Source: JAHQVI01 sp050330195 (GTDB lineage: Bacteria; Pseudomonadota; Alphaproteobacteria; Rhizobiales; Rhodomicrobiaceae). Taken from it: a stretch of 40,345 nt of DNA. Positions 9,568 through 16,860 of the stretch are shown here, piece after piece; positions within the stretch are counted from its first letter, which is position 1; each line of letters begins with the position of its first letter. The notes under the pieces were generated by a model, which did not search any database, was not told the origin of the DNA, and saw only the letters and a program-made list of their open reading frames with translations. The stretch is taken from assembly GCA_050330195.1 (NCBI GenBank), contig JBHJOB010000013.1, positions 1 through 40,345 of the forward strand, written 5' to 3'. A program made the translations under genes and the position numbers.

Positions 9568-10665
9568 TTACGATTGCAGGCCAAGAGATTTGGCGAACTC
9601 GTCGATGCGTCCAAGAGCCTGATCATTGCCCGCAAATTGCTGCTGTGCCTGCTTCCAGGCGCTCATGGCGTCGTCACGCCGGCCAAGCACTGTATAGGCA
9701 CGCATGAGCTTAAGCCAGCCATCAAGATCCGAGCCGTCAGCCTGCAAACGCTCCGCAAGTCCTGAAACCATTTGATCTATCATGGCTTGCTGTTCTTCCG
9801 TCGGACCGTTCGTCGTCTGCGCCTGTTGTTGCGGCGTCTCCACCGGATTGCCGGAAATACGCGCCTCGACATGCGCAAGCCGGGTGCGGATCATGTCCTT
9901 AACTTCAGCGGGAAAATCCCTTTGGACCAGTTCGCGATAGCCTTCGGCGGCGGCAGGCAATTCGCCCTTCTGTTCCTTTTCCGCGACAAGCCAGAACGAG
10001 GCGCGGAGGTCGTCCGCATCGGCGGCGAAAGCGTTGGAAAAGGCTTCGCTGGCTTCAGGAATTACAATCCCGTTATTCGCGAATATAAGCGCCTCGCCGA
10101 GATCGCTCCAGCGTTCCGGCGTCGCACCAAGGATTTCAATCGCTTTTCTGTATGCGTTCGCAGCCTCGGCATAGCGTCCCGTCCGCATGTAGACATGGGC
10201 AATGACACTCCAGCCCTCGCCGTCTTGAGGGTTCGTCTTAACCCGTTCCTCCACCCGCGCGACAAGCTCGTCAACGGGTGGCGCGCCTTGTGGCTCAACC
10301 CGGGCGGAAATCGGCTGATCAGGCAGTTGAGGCGAACCATAATAAAGATAGGTGGTCATGCTGATGACGGCGATCGCGCCAATCATCGCATAGGGCGCTT
10401 TCGACGAGGCGCTGGCGCTGGAGAGGCTTTCCGCCGACTTGCTGGCATTGAGCAATCGCCGCGATATTTCGATCCGCGCAGACTCGGCTTCCGTATCGCC
10501 GATAATTCCGCGCGCGTGTTCTTCTTCAAGCTCGACAAGCTGTTGCTTGTAAACTTCGACATCGTGTGTCTGCGCCGTTGTCGATTTGTCGCGCCGCCAG
10601 TATGGACTGACGACAAGCACGGCTGCGAGAGCGGTGAGGACTGCAAATACGATCCAGAGAAGCAT
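9568..10665 (-). CDS. ccmI: Cytochrome c maturation protein CcmI (CycH)
   Basis: A 365-residue protein with two membrane segments (about 2-21 and 93-113) and a TPR-type periplasmic domain (about 140-250). It chaperones apocytochrome c to the CcmF/H lyase. The cytoplasmic loop has the expected coiled-coil stretch (VELEEEHARGII). It is the first gene of ccmI-E-F-H. An ATG at 10665 is preferred over a GTG two codons earlier; neither has a strong ribosome-binding site. Confidence 0.93.
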   Translation of the reverse strand: MLLWIVFAVLTALAAVLVVSPYWRRDKSTTAQTHDVEVYKQQLVELEEEHARGIIGDTEAESARIEISRRLLNASKSAESLSSASASSKAPYAMIGAIAVISMTTYLYYGSPQLPDQPISARVEPQGAPPVDELVARVEERVKTNPQDGEGWSVIAHVYMRTGRYAEAANAYRKAIEILGATPERWSDLGEALIFANNGIVIPEASEAFSNAFAADADDLRASFWLVAEKEQKGELPAAAEGYRELVQRDFPAEVKDMIRTRLAHVEARISGNPVETPQQQAQTTNGPTEEQQAMIDQMVSGLAERLQADGSDLDGWLKLMRAYTVLGRRDDAMSAWKQAQQQFAGNDQALGRIDEFAKSLGLQS

Positions 10666-10766
10666 TGTCACATATTTCGATTATGAATGGCTCATTGATA
10701 TCAAGGTGCATAGGCAATGAATCAAGCGAAAAGCCATACGGATCGTGGCGAGGAATGAAAAACATT

Positions 10767-10800
10767 AAAAAAAAGCGTCCGCCGGTGAGGGCGGACGCTT
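10767..10800 (-). terminator. Rho-independent terminator after the glycine-zipper lipoprotein gene
   Basis: A perfect 11-bp stem (AAGCGTCCGCC with its complement) with loop GGTGAG. On the minus strand it is followed by a run of T derived from eight A residues at 10767-10774. It lies about 30 bases past the lipoprotein stop, so ccmI downstream needs its own promoter. Confidence 0.9.
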
Positions 10801-10828
10801 GATCGGTTTGGTTTCGGGTGGCCGTAAG

Positions 10829-11287
10829 TTAGCCGACCTGCCGCCACGAACCGTCCGAATTGCGGCACGCGGTGCCGGTCATCGTGCGCGGTTCGTCGTC
10901 GATATAAACGGTATGCTCATACTCGCGGCAGGTCCGGCCGGCTTCGCGATAGGAGCGACGGGTCTTCACGTATCCGTGATGGCCGCTTTCTTCGTTGCGC
11001 CAACGGCTGTCGTCATCGTCCTCGAGGGCGCGATACTCGGCTTCGAGCGCATAGCGGCGGTCCTCCTCGTCGAGGTCGCGTCCGATCTCGCTGCCGATGA
11101 GGCCGCCAACGACAGCGCCAGCGACAGTCGCAAGCGCACGTCCGGCGCCACTGCCAAACTGATTGCCGATGATGCCGCCCGCCACAGCGCCGACCACAGT
11201 TCCACCTTCCTGACGGCTACCGGCCGGGCCGCAGCCCCACAATGAGATGATCATTGTCGCCGATAGCAAAAATGCGATGAGCTTCAT
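10829..11287 (-). CDS. Glycine-zipper outer-membrane lipoprotein
   Basis: A 152-residue protein. A signal peptide ends in a lipobox (SLWGC, Cys19), a glycine-zipper membrane domain spans about residues 28-68 (GAVAGGIIGNQFGSGAG), an acidic/basic linker follows, and the C-terminal domain (about 100-150) has the REYEHTVYIDDEPRTMTGTAC pattern of the RT0821/17-kDa surface antigen family. It is flanked by its own terminator and a 112-base upstream gap, so it is probably monocistronic. A structural or envelope role is inferred. Confidence 0.85.
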   Translation of the reverse strand: MKLIAFLLSATMIISLWGCGPAGSRQEGGTVVGAVAGGIIGNQFGSGAGRALATVAGAVVGGLIGSEIGRDLDEEDRRYALEAEYRALEDDDDSRWRNEESGHHGYVKTRRSYREAGRTCREYEHTVYIDDEPRTMTGTACRNSDGSWRQVG

Positions 11288-11399
11288 ATCTTCCCCGTTT
11301 TAAAAAGAACACCGTGTCTATAAGACGCCGTACTCTCGATTTGGTTCAGCCCAATTCTGCCGGAGCTAAAACTGCGCATTCTGGCTTTTTTGCGACAGC

Positions 11400-12764
11400 T
11401 CAGGCGGCCGGTAGTATGAGTTTCGCGCGTACGCCCCCCGACGGCGCAGGCTGAAGAATAAAGCTTCCATAATACATTTCGGAAAGATCGGCAACGATCG
11501 ACAGCCCCAGCCCCGAGCCGGGCTTGGTCTCGTCCAGCCGCTTGCCGCGCTTAACGACCGCTTCGAGTTCCGAGGCGGAAAGGCCCGGCCCGTCATCATC
11601 GACATGGACAACAAGCTGCTTGGCAGGCTTGTCAGGCGTCACGGTTATTTTCACCGTTGATTCAGCGAATTTACACGCGTTGTCGAGCAGATTCCCGACC
11701 ATTTCCTGCAAATCCTGCTTTTCGCCGCGGAATTTCGCATCCTTGGGACAGGCGACTTCAAACTCGATATTGCGTTCGGAATAGATGCGGGTCAAAGCGT
11801 TGGTCAGCGAGTTCAGCGTATCGCAGACATCGGTCACGCCGCCGACAATACTCACCCGCGCTGCAACCTGAGCGCGCGACAGGTGATGCGTGATATGCTC
11901 GCGCATCAACTCGGCCTGTCCAGCGACCTTTTCGGCAAATTCGGTATCCTGCTCACGCGCTTCGTTGGTGATGACGCTGAGCGGTGTCTTCAGCGCATGG
12001 GCAAGGTTGCCGACATGGGTCCTCGCTCTTTCGATGATCGCCTGGTTGGACTGGATCAGGGCGTTAAGCTCATCCTGCAACGGCTGAATTTCCTCCGGCA
12101 GATTGCCCTCCAGCCGTGAAGCTTCTCCAGACCGGATCGCGGCAAGCTTTTCGCCAATGTTGCGCACCGGCAACAGTCCGTAACGAACCTGAAAAAATGT
12201 GGCAATCAACAGCCCAGTGCCCAGAATGCAGAAAGCGACGATCAGCATGTTGCTGAAAGCGCTGACTTCATCGGCGATCTCCGTCGCGTCACCGGCGACA
12301 GCATAAATGTAACGACGCTGGTTGTCCTGCTGGCTTATGGTGATTTCGCGTTCGAGAACCCGCAGCGACTGATTCTCCGGTCCCTTGAGATAGGCTTTAC
12401 GAATGTCCGTCTCGTCCGGCGGTATGCCAAGCTCGCTCGGCAAGGTCAGTGTTTCCGACACGAGGGAAACGGACTTGAAATGGACTGACGGTCCGCTTTG
12501 GGAGCGTATCTCCCAGTACCAGCCGGAAAAGGGAAAGCTGAAGGTAGGCTCGCCGAGGCTGCCGGGCTCCATGATGTCGATGCCCTGCTCGGGCGACGTT
12601 ATAGCAATGAGATATTCGAGATAGAGATTGATCCGCGAGTCGTAACTGCGCTCAACGGCGTCCCGATATAGAGACACGAGAATCACGCCGGCGATGGGCA
12701 AGACCAGAAGCGTCCAGACAGCCGATGACAGAAACAGACGTCTCGAAAGCGAATTACGCTTCAT
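11400..12764 (-). CDS. feuQ: Sensor histidine kinase FeuQ (PhoQ-like)
   Basis: A 454-residue kinase with membrane segments at about 13-32 and 172-192, a periplasmic sensor of about 135 residues, and an H-box GNLAHALKTPLSVI with His256. The catalytic part has N-box GNLLDNACKFA and G-boxes DDDGPGLS and GSGLGLSI. The ATG at 12764 (MKRNSLSRR) is preferred to an upstream TTG. It overlaps feuP by 11 bases. In Sinorhizobium meliloti FeuPQ controls export of cyclic glucan (ndvA); the name rests on that synteny and on the family. Confidence 0.8.
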   Translation of the reverse strand: MKRNSLSRRLFLSSAVWTLLVLPIAGVILVSLYRDAVERSYDSRINLYLEYLIAITSPEQGIDIMEPGSLGEPTFSFPFSGWYWEIRSQSGPSVHFKSVSLVSETLTLPSELGIPPDETDIRKAYLKGPENQSLRVLEREITISQQDNQRRYIYAVAGDATEIADEVSAFSNMLIVAFCILGTGLLIATFFQVRYGLLPVRNIGEKLAAIRSGEASRLEGNLPEEIQPLQDELNALIQSNQAIIERARTHVGNLAHALKTPLSVITNEAREQDTEFAEKVAGQAELMREHITHHLSRAQVAARVSIVGGVTDVCDTLNSLTNALTRIYSERNIEFEVACPKDAKFRGEKQDLQEMVGNLLDNACKFAESTVKITVTPDKPAKQLVVHVDDDGPGLSASELEAVVKRGKRLDETKPGSGLGLSIVADLSEMYYGSFILQPAPSGGVRAKLILPAA

Positions 12765-13425
12765 CTTCTGCTGCACTGAGGCGGTATCCAAGACCCCGCA
12801 CGGTTACGATCGTGTCCGGCGCGAGCTTCTTGCGCAGGCGTCCGATGAAAACCTCGACCGTATTGGAATCGCGGTCGAAATCCTGTTCGTAAAGGTGCTC
12901 TACAAGCTCAAGACGCGGAACGACACGGTCCTGATGATGCATGAGATAGGCCAGAAGGCGGTATTCCAGCGACGTCAGCTTGACCGGCGTGCCATTGAAC
13001 GTCACGCGCGCCAGCTTCGTGTCGAGCCGGAGCGAGCCGCATTCAAGCTCGCTCTTGGCGTGGCCCGCGCTCCGGCGCAGCAATGCGCGAACGCGTGCGA
13101 GGATTTCCTCGACATGGAACGGCTTGGCGACGTAATCGTCGGCGCCCGAGTCGATCCCGGCAACCTTGTCGCTCCAGCGGTCGCGCGCCGTCAGGATAAG
13201 CACCGGCATGTTGCGGTCGTCGCGACGCCAGTTTTCCAGCACGCTGAGTCCGTCGAGCTTTGGCAGGCCCAGATCGAGGATGACGGCGTCATACGGCTCG
13301 GTATCGCCGAGAAAATGACCTTCCTCGCCATCGAATGCAGCATCGACCGCATAACCGGCCTGGCTGAGCACGGCCACGAGTTGACGGTTCAGATCGCGAT
13401 CGTCTTCGACTACCAGAAGCCTCAT
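12754..13425 (-). CDS. feuP: Response regulator FeuP (PhoP/OmpR family)
   Basis: A 223-residue regulator: receiver with acidic residues 8-9, phospho-acceptor Asp51 (VILDLGLPKLDG) and Lys in VAKPFH, then a winged-helix DNA-binding domain (LTSLEYRLLAYL). It pairs with the kinase downstream. Co-location with ccmIEFH and a small secreted FeuN-like protein supports the FeuP name over a generic PhoP. Confidence 0.82.
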   Translation of the reverse strand: MRLLVVEDDRDLNRQLVAVLSQAGYAVDAAFDGEEGHFLGDTEPYDAVILDLGLPKLDGLSVLENWRRDDRNMPVLILTARDRWSDKVAGIDSGADDYVAKPFHVEEILARVRALLRRSAGHAKSELECGSLRLDTKLARVTFNGTPVKLTSLEYRLLAYLMHHQDRVVPRLELVEHLYEQDFDRDSNTVEVFIGRLRKKLAPDTIVTVRGLGYRLSAAEDEA

Positions 13426-13605
13426 GTTCTAACCCTCGCCTGTTGGCTCGTTCCCTAGCTGTTGCCTGAAGCTCGGCCGTTCCGAAAAGCTTGTCCCCGC
13501 GAAGGCGAGGATGGCGTCCATCCTTGTGGGATCTCGCCATAGCTTTTGCAACAAATCCGGGAAGCCGACAACGCAATTCGCGGATGCGCCCATTGCGGAA
13601 ACAGC

Positions 13606-13884
13606 CTATTTCGCGGCTGCCGCAAGCTTCACGCGCTGCACTTCGCCTTGCCCGGAAATGATGACAACCTGAAAATAGGCGTCTCCGCCCTGCTGGCAAA
13701 GCTCCACGCGCAGGATCCGGACATCGCCATACTGTGTCCTGATTTCGCTTTGGACAGTGCCGAACGACTTGTAATCATTCGACGTCCAGTTCGGCACGCA
13801 GCTGCCTTGCGCGGCGGGCTGGGTCGCCCCCACAGCGAGCATGATCATCGCCGGTATCAGCAGCTTGTACACGGTTGCGTTCAT
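13606..13884 (-). CDS. feuN: Small secreted FeuN-like modulator of FeuQ
   Basis: A 92-residue protein with a signal peptide (about 1-25, ending PAAQG) and a small secreted domain containing two cysteines (about 29 and 63). FeuN of S. meliloti is a small periplasmic inhibitor of FeuQ encoded just upstream of feuP. This gene has the same size, signal peptide, position and direction, 180 bases before feuP. The assignment rests on that and not on sequence I can compare. It also marks the host side of the phage-like block. An AAGGA sits directly against the ATG, closer than usual. Confidence 0.62.
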   Translation of the reverse strand: MNATVYKLLIPAMIMLAVGATQPAAQGSCVPNWTSNDYKSFGTVQSEIRTQYGDVRILRVELCQQGGDAYFQVVIISGQGEVQRVKLAAAAK

Positions 13885-13982
13885 TCCTTAGCATTCAGAT
13901 TTAAGCGTTATGAATGCACGGCGCGGGTGAATACGTCATGAATGTGCAACAAGCTGTCGTTAATAGGGCAGCCTTTGTGTTT

Positions 13983-14372
13983 TTAGCGGAAAAACAGGAA
14001 GGAACCCAGAAGAGCCGTCGGCGTCCGGCGCTTCGCCCATGCGGGATTCTTGTCATGCCGGTGACAGGCGACGGCTCCGCCGGTGAGATCAGCGATGCCG
14101 CCCGCCCAGACGAGGCAGGTCGCAGCTTGAATCCGGCCCCAGTCCGAGCCGGAGTAGTCCGCCGCTACAAGGCCGTTGCCATTCCCGGTCGCTTCGCGCA
14201 GAACGCTTTCGCAAGCGCTGGCGATATTCGGAAGAGAGCCGAATGCGGATTTGGCCTTTTCGATACGGTTCCGGAGCACCCAGGCGAGGGAGGTGCGGAC
14301 ATCTTCGGTCTGGTCAACCCCAAGCCGGGCGACCGTATGAGAGCAGATTTCCAGATCGGCTTTATTCAACAT
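13983..14372 (-). CDS. SleB-like cell wall hydrolase
   Basis: A 129-residue protein without a signal peptide. The C-terminal half resembles the Hydrolase_2 (SleB/CwlJ) fold in its pattern of GGIADLTGGAVACHRHDKNP..W, with an Asp-Leu-Thr-Gly-Gly turn and His pair, ending in LLGSFLFFR. The N-terminal part (TSLAWVLRNRIEKAK) fits the SleB helical region, where Glu would be catalytic. It is the last gene of the phage-like cluster before feuN and follows the spanins, so a lysis or peptidoglycan-trimming role is likely but unproven. Confidence 0.5.
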   Translation of the reverse strand: MLNKADLEICSHTVARLGVDQTEDVRTSLAWVLRNRIEKAKSAFGSLPNIASACESVLREATGNGNGLVAADYSGSDWGRIQAATCLVWAGGIADLTGGAVACHRHDKNPAWAKRRTPTALLGSFLFFR

Positions 14373-14472
14373 AGCGAACTCTGACGCGGGACGATTGCTT
14401 TTCCGGACCGTATTCCCGAGAGCTTAATAATTTTTGTAAAGCTGGCGGAAAATCCGTCCGTAGAAATACGAA

Positions 14473-14667
14473 CTAACGATCTCTGCATAGAGACGCATAC
14501 GCTGCATTATGCCGTCTGATCTGCACGATCGTCTCAGCTGTATCGCGGCGTGAGTACCGGATCGGCTCATTCGCGAGACAGCTCGTGTCAATCACGGAGG
14601 TCGGGGTCGTCGTCAGGCAGCCTGCGAGGATCAATGGCATCGCGAGCAGAGCGGGCTTTACGAACAC
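14473..14667 (-). CDS. Outer-membrane spanin (Rz1-like lipoprotein)
   Basis: A 64-residue lipoprotein with a GTG start preceded by AGGAG, a signal peptide and lipobox LILAGC (Cys17). The body contains the conserved phage Rz1-like pattern (DTSCLANEPIRYSRRDTAETI..HNAAYASLC). It overlaps the preceding gene by 80 bases in another frame, the nested arrangement typical of Rz/Rz1 pairs. Together the two would bridge inner and outer membranes and fuse them in the last step of lysis. Confidence 0.75.
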   Translation of the reverse strand: MFVKPALLAMPLILAGCLTTTPTSVIDTSCLANEPIRYSRRDTAETIVQIRRHNAAYASLCRDR

Positions 14668-14812
14668 GTTCGTCTTGCTCCTGAAGGGCTCTCGCCGTGG
14701 CCCTGTCCTCGCCTTCCCGGAGCGCGCGCAGCCTTGCCAAATACGCGCCCAGACGGAATATCAGGCGTGACAGAATCGCCACGGCTTTCAGAATGCGGAT
14801 CAATGCGCTCAC
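14588..14812 (-). CDS. Inner-membrane spanin (Rz-like)
   Basis: A 74-residue protein with one N-terminal membrane segment (about 4-24), a charged helical region likely to form a coiled coil (REGEDRATARALQEQDERVRKAR) and a C-terminal RRLPDDDPDLRD motif common in small phage Rz-like proteins. The GTG start overlaps the muramidase stop (GTGA), and the outer spanin begins inside it in another frame. Size, topology and overlap all fit an i-spanin. Confidence 0.72.
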   Translation of the reverse strand: MSALIRILKAVAILSRLIFRLGAYLARLRALREGEDRATARALQEQDERVRKARSARDAIDPRRLPDDDPDLRD

Positions 14813-15594
14813 GAAATGTCGTCGTGGAGGGCCATCGGCTTTGCAGGCTCCTCGTTCTTCGGGGCTTCACCGATGAGAATTGCCACGGCGCCAGCCACGG
14901 CGGCGACCGCGCCAAAGATCTGGTTCCAGTCGTGCTCTGTAAGCCCGAGAAGGCCGATCGCCGCCAGAACGGCCGCAACGCCGGCGTAGGTGGATGGCTC
15001 CTGAAGCCGCTTGAAAATGTAGGACATGGGCACCTCGGGAGGTTGGGTTGAATCGATTGGAAGGTCAGGCGATGACGGAGCATCGAGCAGGTCGAGCGAC
15101 TTCGCATGGGTCGCCAGAAGCCGGCGCGACCAGCCCAATCCGAAGGTGCGGAAAAGCTGCTGCAGCCGTCCATAGGCATTCATGCGGCGGGCCATGAACT
15201 CGTTCAGCAAATCACGGATCGACGCGCCGCGGATCGCAGCCAACGTGATCGGTCCGATGACGCCGTCCGCCTTGACTTTCGCCGCCTGCTGAAGCAGCCG
15301 GGTTGCCCGGGCAACGCCCTGATTGACGGCGCAGTCGAAAACCGCAAGGTCAAGTCCCGGCGGAAGGGCAGGGCAGGACGCCGCATTCCAGTAGCGCTGG
15401 CGGTAGATCTGCGTGGCTTCGGCTCTGGTCAATGCCCGGACATCGGTCTTGGAAACGGAGCGTCCGCGATGCGCTTCAAGTACCCGATACGTAATGCCGA
15501 GATTAGTTGCGCCGCCGGGATCATGCGGGTGATCGGAATAACCGCCTTCAAATTGAAGCACATGACGAAGGGCGGCGTTGAAGGTTTCATCCAT
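14809..15594 (-). CDS. GH108-type N-acetylmuramidase (endolysin) with C-terminal membrane segments
   Basis: A 261-residue enzyme. The GH108 domain covers about residues 5-95 with catalytic Glu16 in FEGGYSDHPHDPGGATNLGIT, followed by a PG_binding_3 domain (about 96-170; KADGVIGPITLAA). The C-terminal part (about 195-245) adds two hydrophobic stretches, suggesting a membrane-attached endolysin. The start at 15594 has GGAG 8 bases upstream; the longer frame to 15870 overlaps two other genes. Its neighbours (holin-like protein and spanins) make a complete lysis cassette downstream of the GTA tail genes. Confidence 0.85.
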   Translation of the reverse strand: MDETFNAALRHVLQFEGGYSDHPHDPGGATNLGITYRVLEAHRGRSVSKTDVRALTRAEATQIYRQRYWNAASCPALPPGLDLAVFDCAVNQGVARATRLLQQAAKVKADGVIGPITLAAIRGASIRDLLNEFMARRMNAYGRLQQLFRTFGLGWSRRLLATHAKSLDLLDAPSSPDLPIDSTQPPEVPMSYIFKRLQEPSTYAGVAAVLAAIGLLGLTEHDWNQIFGAVAAVAGAVAILIGEAPKNEEPAKPMALHDDIS

Positions 15595-15638
15595 GGCAAA
15601 ACTCCGCCGGAGGAATGTGTGGGGGACGGCAGCAGCGA

Positions 15639-15836
15639 TCAGTCGCGACGCTTGTCCCGGCTGCGGCGCCACAGACGCCACAAACGCGAGAGCCCGAGGG
15701 CGAGCCCGACAAGCAGCGAAGCGGACATGAGGAACCGGTTGAAATCGTCCAGCCACGGTCCCCATGCGGGCGCTGCCAGGAGCCAGCCCGCGAGAGCGGT
15801 ATCGGTGAAATGTTGTGAGGAATGGTGGTCGGTCAT
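15639..15836 (-). CDS. Small membrane protein, putative holin
   Basis: A 65-residue protein with an AAGGAG site 5 bases before the ATG. It has two hydrophobic stretches (about 13-27 and 35-53) and a strongly basic C-terminus (WRLWRRSRDKRRD), the usual build of small phage holins. It lies directly before the muramidase gene. No family is recognised; the holin role is inferred from topology and place. Confidence 0.55.
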   Translation of the reverse strand: MTDHHSSQHFTDTALAGWLLAAPAWGPWLDDFNRFLMSASLLVGLALGLSRLWRLWRRSRDKRRD

Positions 15837-15866
15837 GTCGCTCCTTGCGGGGGATTGTTGCGACGC

Positions 15867-16643
15867 TCAACTCACGACGACGCTCGTGTCGCAGCGTCGC
15901 CAGGCCGCGCCGTCGGAAAAGGCGAGCACTGCGCCGGTGCTGGCGTCGCTGACATAGGCGAGAGCCCCCGCGCCGGCCGTTGCGGCGGAGGGAAGCTGCG
16001 CGACCGTGAAAGCGGGCACGCGCGGGACCCCCTTGGCGGCTGTGGCCAACGTCAGGCCCGTGTGAAACGACGATCCGTCTAAGGATGTCTTGAAGGCGAA
16101 ATCGTCATTGCCGAGACAGCCGATTTCGGCCCGCCCGGAAAAGCCGCTCTGGAACAGGATGCCGGCATTGTCGCCCGTGGCGTCCTTGTTGAGCTTGAGC
16201 TGGACGCTGTCGCCCGCATGACTGAGCAGGATCGCGTCGGAAGAAACGGCAAGACGGTTGGTCGTATCGGCGGTTGTATTGACGCCGATGAAGGCGGCGT
16301 TCTGTGTTGCGCCGCCGGTCCAGCCTGCGCCATTGAAGACGAGGATGATCTCCTCATCGGCGATCCAGGTAACCCAGCCTTGGCGAGGCATGTAGAACGT
16401 CCAGGCGCCATCTTGCCATGCCGCGATCTTCCCGTCCTGCCCGGACCAGCCGCCAGTCGCTGACGGAGCGATCAGATAACGGTCGCCCTCGGCGGGTGAG
16501 CCGGGCGGCGCAGCAAGACCCCGATCGATCACGGAAAGCATGACGACCGCATCGAGCACCTGAAGGGCGGCATTGTGGGTCACGTGCTTCTGTGCCTGTG
16601 CCGCTTCGAGAAACGGCATTGTAAGATGCGTGCTGTTTGTCAT
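15867..16643 (-). CDS. DUF2793 phage tail-associated protein
   Basis: A 258-residue protein beginning with the DUF2793 pattern (TMPFLEAAQAQKHVTHNAALQVLDA), which is common downstream of GTA and phage tail genes in alphaproteobacteria, and ending in a beta-rich C-terminal part. It is probably a tail fibre or receptor-contact protein. It appears complete. It lies between the small HTH gene and the lysis cassette. Confidence 0.8.
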   Translation of the reverse strand: MTNSTHLTMPFLEAAQAQKHVTHNAALQVLDAVVMLSVIDRGLAAPPGSPAEGDRYLIAPSATGGWSGQDGKIAAWQDGAWTFYMPRQGWVTWIADEEIILVFNGAGWTGGATQNAAFIGVNTTADTTNRLAVSSDAILLSHAGDSVQLKLNKDATGDNAGILFQSGFSGRAEIGCLGNDDFAFKTSLDGSSFHTGLTLATAAKGVPRVPAFTVAQLPSAATAGAGALAYVSDASTGAVLAFSDGAAWRRCDTSVVVS

Positions 16644-16692
16644 GGATGGACCCGTGAAGCTTGGGGATATTTCGGGATAGCGGCAGAGCGTG

Positions 16693-16860
16693 TTAACGGC
16701 GGTCGGTCACATTTGAACGGACACGGACGTTGCGTTCGACCGCGCTGAGCAGGCCGCGTCCGAGATCGGGTTCGGAAATGCCCGTTTTCTGCGAGATTTC
16801 GCCGATGCTCCTGCCGGCATTCCAGAGGTCGATGGCACGGTTCCATGTGGAGTGGTTCAT
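16693..16860 (-). CDS. 55-residue helix-turn-helix protein
   Basis: A short frame starting in an ATGA overlap with the megatron stop, so translation is coupled. Residues about 9-40 (AIDLWNAGRSIGEISQKTGIS) read as a homeodomain-like helix-turn-helix of the resolvase/transposase type, with a basic tail. It could be a small DNA-binding regulator carried in the tail operon. No named family recognised. Confidence 0.6.
   Translation of the reverse strand: MNHSTWNRAIDLWNAGRSIGEISQKTGISEPDLGRGLLSAVERNVRVRSNVTDRR

Noticed and set aside
14809..15870. Longer muramidase frame to 15870
   Set aside because: The extra 92 residues overlap the holin-like gene and DUF2793 end and precede the standard GH108 N-terminus at 15594, which has a ribosome-binding site.
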